Source of the DNA: JAWXVD01 sp044425705
GTDB taxonomy: Bacteria > Bacillota > Clostridia > Lachnospirales > Lachnospiraceae
NCBI GenBank assembly: GCA_044425705.1
Contig: JAWXVD010000169.1
Location: 1 to 5,927, forward strand
Direction: 5' to 3'
Length of the DNA stretch: 5,927 bases
Below, piece after piece: positions 1-5,706 of this stretch (within the stretch, counting starts at the first letter, position 1; every line of letters begins with the position of its first letter). The notes below the pieces were generated by a model, which saw only the letters and a program-made list of their open reading frames with translations, was not told the DNA's origin and did not search any database. The translations under genes and the position numbers were made by a program.

Positions 1-12
1 AAAGAAGAGGAA

Positions 13-34
13 AAAGCAAACATATGTTTGCTTT
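13..34 (-). terminator. Perfect 22-bp palindrome, intrinsic terminator
   Basis: Positions 13-34 form a perfect inverted repeat (AAAGCAAACAT / ATGTTTGCTTT). Read on the minus strand, the stem ends in TTTTT and follows immediately after a TAA stop codon (33-35), as expected for a Rho-independent terminator of a minus-strand gene. Read on the plus strand, the stem is followed by an interrupted T-rich run (TTTAATTTATTTTA), so it may also stop transcription entering from the left. It insulates the methyltransferase promoter from upstream DNA. Confidence 0.65.
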
Positions 35-119
35 AATTTATTTTATATTTAACATTTCCAGCCCACATATGATTGCTTAACGCTTTCATCTCGGCAATTG
101 AATAACCGAGGATTCCCGC
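33..119 (-). pseudogene. 3' remnant of an unrecognised minus-strand gene
   Basis: On the minus strand 28 codons are open from a stop at 120-122 to TAA at 33-35. The reading is protein-like (AGILGYSIAEMKALSNHMWA, then eight more residues ending in KIN), and the stop abuts the palindromic terminator at 13-34. That arrangement is typical of a true gene end. There is no plausible start with an RBS within the open stretch, so this is most likely the tail of a gene whose body has been deleted. I do not recognise the family. The peptide is short enough that chance cannot be excluded. Confidence 0.3.
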
Positions 120-205
120 TTAATTTCCTAAAAATGGAAATATAGGAAAAACAATAAAATTCAACATTTAAAATTATGCTACATATGTGATAAATATTTT
201 ATATA

Positions 206-214
206 TGATATAAT
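206..214 (+). promoter_or_regulatory. Extended -10 promoter for the methyltransferase
   Basis: TGATATAAT at 206-214 is an extended -10 (TGn plus consensus TATAAT). There is no good -35 at 16-18 bp upstream; the region around 186-191 reads TGTGAT. This fits an extended -10 promoter that depends little on the -35. Transcription would begin near 221, giving a leader of about 65 nt before the start codon at 286. The leader shows no convincing riboswitch or attenuator. Confidence 0.5.
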
Positions 215-273
215 AAAACGGTACGTATAAAGCATTAGAAATAACTACATGAATTATAAGAAAACGTTGGTAC

Positions 274-278
274 GGAGG
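274..278 (+). promoter_or_regulatory. Ribosome binding site of the methyltransferase
   Basis: GGAGG at 274-278 lies 7 nt before the ATG at 286, an optimal Firmicute Shine-Dalgarno arrangement. It fixes the methyltransferase start. Confidence 0.8.
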
Positions 279-285
279 ACTCCCA

Positions 286-774
286 ATGAACAAAACCATA
301 AATTACTACAACAAAAATGCAGAATCATTTATCCAAGACACTGTTTCTGTAAAGTTTACAGCAACGCAGGATAAATTTTTGAACAAACTACCTTCGGGAG
401 CAGCGATTCTTGATTTTGGATGTGGTTCAGGACGTGATACAAAATATTTTATAGAACAAGGCTTTATGGTGGAGGCTACAGATGGTTCTATAGAATTTTG
501 TGAAAAAGCTAGTGGTTTGACAGGAATAAAGGTAAAGCATGCATTATTTCAGGAATTGAATAAAGTAGAAAAGTATGATGGCATTTGGGCTTGTTCCTCT
601 ATATTACATCTATCAACGGAAGAACTTAGGGATGTATTTGAGAAGATGATTAGGGCAATCAAGGCAACTGGTGTAATTTATACTTCTTTTAAATATGGTG
701 AATTTGAGGGTGAAAGGAATGGAAGGTATTTTATAGATTTTACGGATGCATCTTTATTATCAGCTAGTCACTAG
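286..774 (+). CDS. Class I SAM-dependent methyltransferase, C-terminally truncated
   Basis: 162 residues of a Rossmann-fold methyltransferase. Motif I is clear (ILDFGCGSGRD, residues 41-51). It is followed by the strand-2 acidic residue (VEATDGS, D66) and the strand-4 region (YDGIWACSSILHL, 97-109). A later strand (GVIYTSFKYGE, 129-139) leads to NGRYFIDFTD, where the family resemblance ends. The final eight residues (ASLLSASH) come from reading the following helicase gene out of frame, so I infer a deletion near 745-755 that removed roughly the last 40-60 residues. The substrate is unknown; relatives are annotated only as methyltransferases. The start is secure (ATG with GGAGG 7 nt upstream and an upstream promoter). 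The SAM-binding core is largely present, but the missing last strands make activity doubtful. It overlaps the next gene and would lead its transcript. Confidence 0.75.
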   Translation: MNKTINYYNKNAESFIQDTVSVKFTATQDKFLNKLPSGAAILDFGCGSGRDTKYFIEQGFMVEATDGSIEFCEKASGLTGIKVKHALFQELNKVEKYDGIWACSSILHLSTEELRDVFEKMIRAIKATGVIYTSFKYGEFEGERNGRYFIDFTDASLLSASH

Positions 775-2092
775 TTTGAAAAAGGCGGATAAAGTGGATA
801 TTATTGTGTCTTTTTTGATGGAATCTGGTGTGAAAATGATTTTAACTGAATTAGAGAATGCGTTAAATCGTGGAGCGAAGATTAGAATATTAACAGGAAA
901 TTATCTGGGTATCACACAACCCTCAGCATTGTATTTAATTAAGCGAAAACTAGGGGATAGGGTAGACTTACGTTTCTATCATGAGAAAAATCGTTCCTTT
1001 CATCCTAAATCATATATTTTCCATTATGAAAACTATAGTGAAATTTATATTGGATCTTCTAATATTTCAAGAAGTGCTTTCACATCAGGGATTGAGTGGA
1101 ACTATCGATTTAAAAGTACGACAGATGAGAAAAATTATAGCAAATTTTATTTGTCTTTTGAGGAACTATTTGAACATCATTCTATTGTGATTGATGAGGA
1201 AGAATTAAAAAGATATTCAAAAAACTGGCATCGTCCGGCAGTATCAAAAGATTTAGATAAATATGATGATGTGGAGCAGGAACAGGATGCAGATACCAAT
1301 GTACATCTCTTATTTGAACCAAGAGGGGCTCAGATAGAGGCCTTATTTGCTTTGGAACAGACGAGAAATGAAGGGGCTAGGAGAGCATTGGTGCAAGCTG
1401 CAACAGGGGTAGGAAAAACATATTTAGCAGCTTTTGATTCTAAAGGATTTCAAAAGGTGCTATTTGTTGCACATAGGGAAGAAATTTTAAATCAAGCAGC
1501 AACTTCCTTTTATAATGTAAGAAAATCTGATGATTATGGTTTTTTTGATGGAAAAAAGAAAACAATAGATAAGTCTGTCATTTTTGCTTCTGTATCTACC
1601 TTGGGGCAGAGAGAATATTTATGTGAAGAATATTTCGGCCAGACGTACTTTGATTATATCGTAATTGATGAATTTCATCATGCTATTACTGGCAAATACC
1701 AGAAGATTATAGAGTATTTTAAACCACAATTTCTGCTAGGGCTTACGGCCACACCAGAGCGGATGGATGGAAAAAATATTTATGAAATTTGTGATTATAA
1801 TGTACCTTATGAAGTGTCATTAAAAGAGGCAATTAATCAATTGAAACATGGGAAAACTAGAGTCATTTTCTCAGTAGATATGTTTAATGAGGGAGTGGAC
1901 ATTCCTTCAGTAGATATGGTGATGTTTCTTAGGCCAACAGAATCGCCTATCGTATTTTTGCAACAACTAGGCCGTGGACTTCGAAGAAACAAAGGAAAAG
2001 AATATTTAAATGTTCTTGATTTTATAGGGAATTATGAGAAGGCTGGTAAAAAGTGTAGAAGAAATGAAAATCTATCATGGAATTGGCAATGA
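746..2092 (+). pseudogene. PLD-nuclease/SF2 helicase fusion, main fragment, degraded
   Basis: This is the larger part of a DEAD/DEAH-type helicase with an N-terminal phospholipase-D nuclease domain. Numbering from the ATG at 746, the PLD domain spans about residues 5-145, with H86-x-K88 and GSSNIS (103-108). Walker A is ATGVGKT (219-225), motif II is DEFHH (308-312), motif III is LTATPER (333-339), motif V is VDMFNEGVDIP (377-387) and motif VI is QQLGRGLRR (406-414). Three defects are visible or inferred. The gene starts inside the methyltransferase with no Shine-Dalgarno, so its natural N-terminus is gone. Motif III is followed by motif V after only about 40 residues, where relatives have over 100, which implies an in-frame deletion near 1826-1840. 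After NVLDFIGNYEKAGK (421-435) the frame breaks and stops at 2092. Relatives are DNA-processing or restriction-like proteins of accessory regions. A functional helicase is unlikely. Confidence 0.8.
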
Positions 2093-2510
2093 ATTTATCC
2101 GATTACTTGAAAATACAAATATGTCAAAGGTGTACAAGATGCCTGTACTTATGGCTTTTTATAACCATGGAAGCGTGCGGAGGCAGGTGACGGAGGAAGA
2201 GTTACTAATTAGTTGGAAAGAGTTTTTTGAAACTGCCACAAACTGGAAGGATTTAGAAACTGAGATGACCTATGAAAAGTACCGAAATATCAGTGATAAA
2301 GCACATATTAAGAAAATCATGCAAATGCCAGTGCGCTTTTTACAAGAATCAGGAAAAGGATTTTTTATAAGTGAGGATGGTGTGGCATTGGCATTGCGGA
2401 GTGAATTAGGAGAAATCCTTCACGAAAATGCATTGATAACCCATATGGAGGATGTGATTGCATATCGAACCATGGATTATTATCAGAGACGATATAGGGG
2501 AAAGAGATAG
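2046..2510 (+). pseudogene. C-terminal fragment of the helicase (DUF3427-like tail), +1 frame
   Basis: Reading shifts by +1 relative to the upstream helicase piece near 2045-2065 and then runs to TAG at 2508-2510. The peptide contains LLENTNMSKVYKMPVLMAF, MPVRFLQESGKGFF and a basic end (YYQRRYRGKR). In full-length PLD-helicases a comparable 'leucine-rich, MSKVYK-PVL, PVRFL' tail follows the helicase core after a linker of well over 100 residues. That linker is not present between 2045 and 2070, so I infer a deletion with loss of frame rather than a simple point frameshift. An ATG at 2034 exists but is in the junction and has no good RBS. This piece is probably not translated on its own. Confidence 0.65.
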
Positions 2511-2522
2511 TAGGATGGTTAA

Positions 2523-3035
2523 GAAGATAAGGAGCTTTTAAAGAGTGCAGGTCTTTATGAAGAAAATATGATGACTGGTAAAAAAGGCTTTAATCTTGCT
2601 GCAATTTTATTGTTTGGAAAACCTGAAGTAATACAGTCATGCGTGCCAGGATACAAAACGGATGCTATCTATAGGGTAGATAATATTGATAGGTACGATG
2701 ATCGATTGATAGTGGAAGAAAATTTGATGGAGAGCTATGAACTTTTAATGGAATTTATAGCAAAGCATACGAATGATAAATTTTTTCTAGTAGACAATAT
2801 CAATATGAGTGTAAGAAGTGCAATTGCTAGAGAAGTTGTTAGTAATCTATTAGTGCACAGAGAGTTTGGTAGTGCTTTTCCAGCCAAACTAGTCATTGAA
2901 AAAGACAAAATCTATACGGAAAATTGGAATAGGGCGAGACGTGTTGGGAAAATAGAATTAAATAAATTCACCTTAATATCCATCACTTGGCCAAAGTCTG
3001 GCAACTTTGGCTCGAAGAGACAAATTGCCGGTTGA
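2523..3035 (+). pseudogene. AlbA_2/Schlafen-type ATP-binding regulator, middle fragment
   Basis: Homology-like coding sequence starts right after a TAA at 2520-2522 (KELLKSAGLYEEN), upstream of the first ATG at 2568, so the true N-terminus is missing. Members of this family usually begin with an AlbA_2 (Schlafen-like) domain of about 150 residues, followed by the TGKKGFNLAAILLFGK segment seen here and a GHKL-like ATPase region. Here that region reads AREVVSNLLVHREF (residues 87-100 from the ATG at 2568), with the E..N..H spacing of an ATP-binding N-box. The next recognisable segment (IYTENWNRARRVGKIELNKF) runs into a foreign insert at about 2973, and the frame ends in TGA at 3033-3035. No Shine-Dalgarno precedes 2568. 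Function in this family is uncertain; it is usually annotated as a putative DNA-binding or transcriptional regulator. Confidence 0.7.
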
Positions 3036-3058
3036 AAAATCTTATTTTTCAACCTATA
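2973..3058 (-). repeat. Copy 1 of the xre promoter/operator module, inserted in the AlbA-type gene
   Basis: This stretch interrupts the regulator gene and matches 5621-5695. ATCACTT (2982-2988), then 7 unmatched bases, then GTCTG (2996-3000) reproduce the spacing of 5621-5639. From 3015 to 3058, 40 of 44 bases equal 5652-5695. It contains hairpin 1 (GGCAA-C-TTTG at 3000-3009 with CAAATTGCC at 3021-3029) and hairpin 2 (GGTTGAAAAA 3030-3039 with TTTTTCAACC 3045-3054). An alternative stem is GCCAAAGT/ACTTTGGC (2990-2997/3004-3011). On the minus strand a start-like ATG (2982-2984) reads MDIKVNL, similar to the xre start MSIKCNL, but the part after K is AlbA coding sequence. The RBS and the TA of the -10 are lost, so it should not drive expression. 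Exact ends are uncertain. Confidence 0.75.
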
Positions 3059-3431
3059 TCCCCCAAATCCGTTGCTTGCAAAATTTTTTGTTAATATTGG
3101 ATATGCTGATGCTTTGGGTTCGGGTGTACGTAATCTTTATAAGTTTACTAAGATATATTCAGGGGGAGAACCAGATTTTGAAGAAGGGGACGTATTTCGT
3201 CTTATAGTACCACTTGAAGATACAATAAATCATGCAGAGGGAAAGAACTTGTCAGAAAGACAAAATAAAATTTTAGATATGATTGAGGCAAATATTTCAG
3301 TGCAAATAGAGGAAATAGCGGAAAGATTGAATATATCTAGAGCTACAGTTCTTCGTGAGATTCAGGAAATAAAGAAGCATGTAGGGATTGTTTATATGAA
3401 AAAAACAAAGCAGTGGAAATTGCCCAATTAG
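3057..3431 (+). pseudogene. AlbA_2-type regulator, C-terminal winged-helix fragment
   Basis: After the insert, the same gene resumes in the same frame with YPPNPLLAKFFVNIGYADAL and GSGVRNLYKF, a segment that normally follows the ATPase region directly. It then continues through GDVFRLIVPL to a winged helix-turn-helix. The recognition part reads IEEIAERLNISRATVLREIQ (about 3306-3365), a typical DNA-binding HTH. The gene ends at TAG 3429-3431. The first possible start (TTG at 3072) has no RBS, so this part is probably not expressed independently. Its frame agrees with the upstream fragment, so the insert length is a multiple of three and the only block between the two parts is the TGA at 3033. 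It was joined to the preceding fragment before the insertion. Confidence 0.7.
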
Positions 3432-3598
3432 TAAAAATATTAGTGAAGTATCAAGGAAGTATCAAGAAAATATTAGTAGTGGTAGGAATAAAAAACCATT
3501 GTCTTATGCTGTTAAAAAGATTACAGTAGGTCGAAGTAGTAGAAAGCTTTTGAAATAATATAATTTTATAAAACATATCATGTAAATCAAAAATCTGG
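3432..3598. other. Intergenic gap with a startless open frame and a short tandem repeat
   Basis: About 165 bp between the regulator fragment and the rloA promoter. AGTATCAAG occurs twice in tandem near 3447-3466. Positions 3433-3555 are open for 41 codons in the +1 frame relative to the regulator gene (including VSRKYQENISSGRNKKPLSY and VGRSSRKLLK), ending at TAA 3556-3558. It has no start codon with an RBS and I do not recognise it. It could be a frameshifted tail of the regulator or simply open by chance. No clear intrinsic terminator is visible. Confidence 0.3.
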
Positions 3599-3626
3599 TT
3601 TACAAAGGATGATTTTGGTGTATAAT
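3599..3626 (+). promoter_or_regulatory. Near-consensus sigma-A promoter of rloA-rloB
   Basis: TTTACA (-35, 3599-3604) is followed by a 16-bp spacer and TATAAT (-10, 3621-3626). Transcription would begin around 3633, leaving a leader of only about 22 nt before the ATG at 3655. This argues that the pair is transcribed separately from the damaged genes upstream. Confidence 0.7.
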
Positions 3627-3654
3627 TATAAAAAAGGTGAAAGGAAGTGTGAAA

Positions 3655-4833
3655 ATGCTACTTTGTTATAAATTCAATAACCATTGTTCTTTTAATACAG
3701 ACTGTGAATTTTCAATGGAAGCACCAATGGGAAAAGTAAAAAATCGTTTTGTAGATAATTATTATGAAAGTGATACAGGATATGATGTATTAAAAACTGC
3801 AGTTATCGTTGGAGAGAATGCAGGGGGAAAATCCAACTTTATTAATAGCATAAAATTTTTTAAGTCACTATTTGATAATAATGCACCAGTTAAATCAATT
3901 CGTTCTTATGTTAATTCGCATAGTTTACATGAAAAATCTAATCCAATACAAACATATGAAATAACAATTTTGCATAATACGATGAGCATTTATACGTATA
4001 CGCTTTTCATTGATAAAAATAGTATTGTGAGTGAAAAATTAGAAAAGTCGGTAAAACGAAAAGGGGCAAAAAGTATAGTATTTTCCATTGAAAGAGAAAA
4101 AGAAAGTGATTATAAATTTTTAAAAGGGGTTGCAGAAAAAGAAAGTAGGACTGCGATAAAAAATAGTAATAATAGTTATGGGTTATTTATTTCTAAACTT
4201 GCATTATTAGGAAATAAAGATGCACAGAATGTAACAGAATGGTTCGTAACTAAGTTGTTTCCAGGAGCAGTGCAGACAGACCAAGACTCTGAAATAAAAA
4301 AGAGAGACATAGATTTGGAAATCATGCAATCAGAAAAATATTTAAGAATATTTCGTATGGTTGATTATAGTATAAGCGGAATTGAATTGGATGAAGAAAA
4401 GCCGTATAGTAAGACGTTGATTGTAAGAAAAGATGCACAGGGAAATGATTATAGAAGAGAATTACAAGATGATTCAACAGGGGTTCGTGAATTTTTTGCA
4501 TGGGCGGTACAAATTTATCGTGTAGTTGAAGAGAATCAAGTGGTATTTGCAGATGAGATGGATAGAGTTTTGAATCCAGTACTATCAGATCGAGTGATTG
4601 CATATATCAATGGATGTGAACATAATGGGCAATTTATCTTTTCTACCCATAATGTGTTACATTTAGATCTAAAACGCTATATGAAAGAACAAATATATTT
4701 TATTACAAAAGATGGAGAGAAACTTACATCTGAATTATATTCGTTAGCTGATTTTCCAGAAGTTCGTTATGAAGTAACTAAAATTTATGAGTTTTATATG
4801 AAAGGAATTCTAGGAGGAACTGCGTATGAGTAG
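3655..4833 (+). CDS. rloA: RloA/AbiL-type AAA ATPase (AAA_15/AAA_21 family)
   Basis: A complete 392-residue ABC/SMC-like ATPase of the kind found in phage-defence loci with an RloB partner. Numbered from M at 3655: Walker A GENAGGKS (53-60), a signature-like DDSTGVREFF (272-281), Walker B VVFADEMD (296-303) and the H-loop STHN (330-333). An N-terminal segment typical of the family (LLCYKFNNHCSF) precedes Walker A, and the C-terminus (YEFYMKGILGGTAYE) looks complete. An upstream in-frame GTG (3637) would lie about 4 nt after the predicted transcription start and has no RBS. ATG 3655 has AAAGGAAG (3640-3647) 7 nt before it, so I choose it. The gene overlaps rloB by 8 nt, implying translational coupling. 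By family precedent the ATPase senses infection and controls a nuclease-like TOPRIM partner. That role, and the gene symbol, are inferred by similarity. Confidence 0.85.
   Translation: MLLCYKFNNHCSFNTDCEFSMEAPMGKVKNRFVDNYYESDTGYDVLKTAVIVGENAGGKSNFINSIKFFKSLFDNNAPVKSIRSYVNSHSLHEKSNPIQTYEITILHNTMSIYTYTLFIDKNSIVSEKLEKSVKRKGAKSIVFSIEREKESDYKFLKGVAEKESRTAIKNSNNSYGLFISKLALLGNKDAQNVTEWFVTKLFPGAVQTDQDSEIKKRDIDLEIMQSEKYLRIFRMVDYSISGIELDEEKPYSKTLIVRKDAQGNDYRRELQDDSTGVREFFAWAVQIYRVVEENQVVFADEMDRVLNPVLSDRVIAYINGCEHNGQFIFSTHNVLHLDLKRYMKEQIYFITKDGEKLTSELYSLADFPEVRYEVTKIYEFYMKGILGGTAYE
4812..4817 (+). promoter_or_regulatory. RBS of rloB inside rloA
   Basis: A perfect AGGAGG sits 8 nt before the ATG at 4826, within the last codons of rloA. 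It fixes the rloB start and supports coupled translation of the two genes. Confidence 0.8.
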
Positions 4834-5335
4834 ACCAACAAGAATTCTTCAAAAAAAATTTGTAGTTTTTTGTGAGGGAGATACAGAATACAATTATATA
4901 GATAGAATTTTGACGAATCAGGGCGAATGGGAACAGTTTAAGAAGTTATATGAATATTGCTATATGCAAAATAAAACTGGAAATACACCGCTATTTTTGA
5001 TAGCAAACAATCCTAACTTTGAATACGTAGCATGTTTACATTCCTCTGATTATAAAGGACAAGATGAAAAAAAATTTATTACGCTAGGTCTAGGGGCAAC
5101 AAATATTGCGATATTTAAAGGGAATTCTGAAATCTATAATTTTTTAAATCAAGGTAATTTATCATATGAAATAATGATGAAAGCACTTGAAAAAAAAGAA
5201 AAACTTATATCTAACAAATATGAAATTAAAAAGAAAAATTTTGAAATAGCTATTACCAAAACCACATATAATATAGCAATGAATGGTAAAAGGTGTAGCA
5301 ATATGGAAGAATTCTTTAAGGTAATAGATTGGTGA
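4826..5335 (+). CDS. rloB: RloB-like protein with an apparent in-frame deletion of the TOPRIM centre
   Basis: 169 residues. The N-terminus (RPTRILQKKFVVFCEGDTEYNYID, residues 3-26) is the RloB/TOPRIM-like strand with the conserved glutamate E17. The C-terminal half has NNPNFEYVACLH (61-72), YKGQDEKKF (76-84) and the end KRCSNMEEFFKVIDW. Between them, NQG (31-33) runs directly into EWEQFKKLYEYC (34-45). In relatives of about 210-220 residues, about 50 residues lie here, including a strand with an aspartate-rich (DxD-like) TOPRIM metal motif. No such motif remains, so an in-frame deletion near 4922-4930 is inferred. The rest is open and starts from a strong RBS, so the protein is probably made but may be catalytically dead. 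It could also be a naturally short variant. The partner is RloA. Confidence 0.75.
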   Translation: MSRPTRILQKKFVVFCEGDTEYNYIDRILTNQGEWEQFKKLYEYCYMQNKTGNTPLFLIANNPNFEYVACLHSSDYKGQDEKKFITLGLGATNIAIFKGNSEIYNFLNQGNLSYEIMMKALEKKEKLISNKYEIKKKNFEIAITKTTYNIAMNGKRCSNMEEFFKVIDW

Positions 5336-5415
5336 GCAGTGTAATAGGCAAATGAGAAGGTGCAGGATAACAAAATGAAAAAGAACTATCAAAAAGTATA
5401 GGAATAAACGTACAT

Positions 5416-5622
5416 TCAACCATCACCCTCCAACTCAAAGATCTCATTAACCGAAATCTCTAAATAAGCAGACAGGCGAAGTGCCATTTCCATATTAGGG
5501 CACCTTTCGCCAGTCTCATATCTGCTGATGGTTCTGCCATCCGTCAATAGAGCAGCACCAAGTTCATTTTGTTGTAGATTGCGTTCCATGCGAATTTTCT
5601 TTAAATTACATTTTATACTCAT
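5416..5622 (-). CDS. Small XRE-family HTH transcriptional regulator
   Basis: A complete 68-residue one-domain lambda-Cro/C1-type DNA-binding protein: LKKIRMERNLQQNELGAALL (helices 1-2, residues 7-26), DGRTISRYETGERCP (recognition helix region, 28-42) and MEMALRLSAYLEISVNEIFEL (44-64). I choose ATG 5620-5622 because GGAGA lies at 5634-5630 on the minus strand, 7 nt upstream of it. The longer TTG start at 5643 would lie inside the 5' hairpin and has no RBS. The promoter at 5661-5689 overlaps two palindromes, so autoregulation is plausible. It is convergent with rloB (80 bp between the stops) and downstream of an S24-type repressor on the same strand, a pairing typical of phage or integrative-element control regions. 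Its targets are unknown. Confidence 0.85.
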   Translation of the reverse strand: MSIKCNLKKIRMERNLQQNELGAALLTDGRTISRYETGERCPNMEMALRLSAYLEISVNEIFELEGDG

Positions 5623-5695
5623 CACTTTCTCTCCGTCTGACAATTTGCCATAAGAGACAAATTGTAGGTTGAAAACTCTTATTTTTCAACCCATA
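5621..5695 (-). repeat. Copy 2 of the dual-palindrome module, upstream of xre
   Basis: This is the xre upstream region, repeated with divergence at 2982-3058. Palindrome 1 is ACAATTTG (5640-5647) / CAAATTGT (5658-5665), with a 10-nt loop. Palindrome 2 is GGTTGAAAA (5667-5675) / TTTTCAACC (5683-5691), with a 7-nt loop. The loops are themselves complementary over 7 nt: ATAAGAG (5650-5656) and CTCTTAT (5676-5682). As DNA, the palindromes look like operators. As RNA, only palindrome 1 lies within the predicted xre leader. Confidence 0.7.
5661..5689 (-). promoter_or_regulatory. xre promoter embedded in the palindromes
   Basis: On the minus strand TTGAAA (-35, complement of 5684-5689) is followed by exactly 17 bp and TACAAT (-10, complement of 5661-5666). 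Transcription would start near 5654, leaving a leader of about 32 nt before ATG 5622. The -35 lies in palindrome 2 and the -10 touches the arm of palindrome 1, so a protein bound to either palindrome would block RNA polymerase. XRE or the neighbouring S24 repressor are the obvious candidates (inference). Confidence 0.65.
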
Positions 5696-5706
5696 GCCAT
5701 ATTTTC

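Noticed and set aside
91..145. Riboswitch or structured RNA suggested by CTCGG/CCGAG and TTTCCTA/TAGGAAA stems.
   Set aside because: Stems are short, lie upstream of the predicted transcription start at about 221, and match no riboswitch I know.
20..187. ACATATG occurs three times (20-26, 65-71, 181-187).
   Set aside because: Short AT-rich palindromic word with irregular spacing; expected by chance in this composition.
981..1190. Plus-strand open frame of 69 codons.
   Set aside because: Overlaps the well-supported PLD domain in another frame; no RBS, low-complexity reading.
2034..2092. Programmed frameshift joining the two helicase pieces (run GGTAAAAAG).
   Set aside because: The needed shift is +1, not the -1 expected at A-rich slippery runs. 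A whole linker also seems to be missing, so deletion is the simpler explanation.
3033..3035. TGA read through as selenocysteine, since the frame is open on both sides.
   Set aside because: The TGA lies in the inserted palindromic segment, and neighbouring residues are not family sequence. A hairpin is nearby only because the insert is palindromic.
4322..4603. Minus-strand open frame of 93 codons.
   Set aside because: Antisense shadow of rloA, covering its signature and Walker B region.
5149..5419. Two minus-strand hydrophobic, Phe-rich open frames.
   Set aside because: Antisense of the A-rich rloB 3' end. Apparent membrane character comes from poly-A read as poly-T.
5640..5691. Intrinsic terminator of the S24-type gene.
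   Set aside because: Neither palindrome is followed by a T run on the minus strand, and both coincide with a good promoter for xre.
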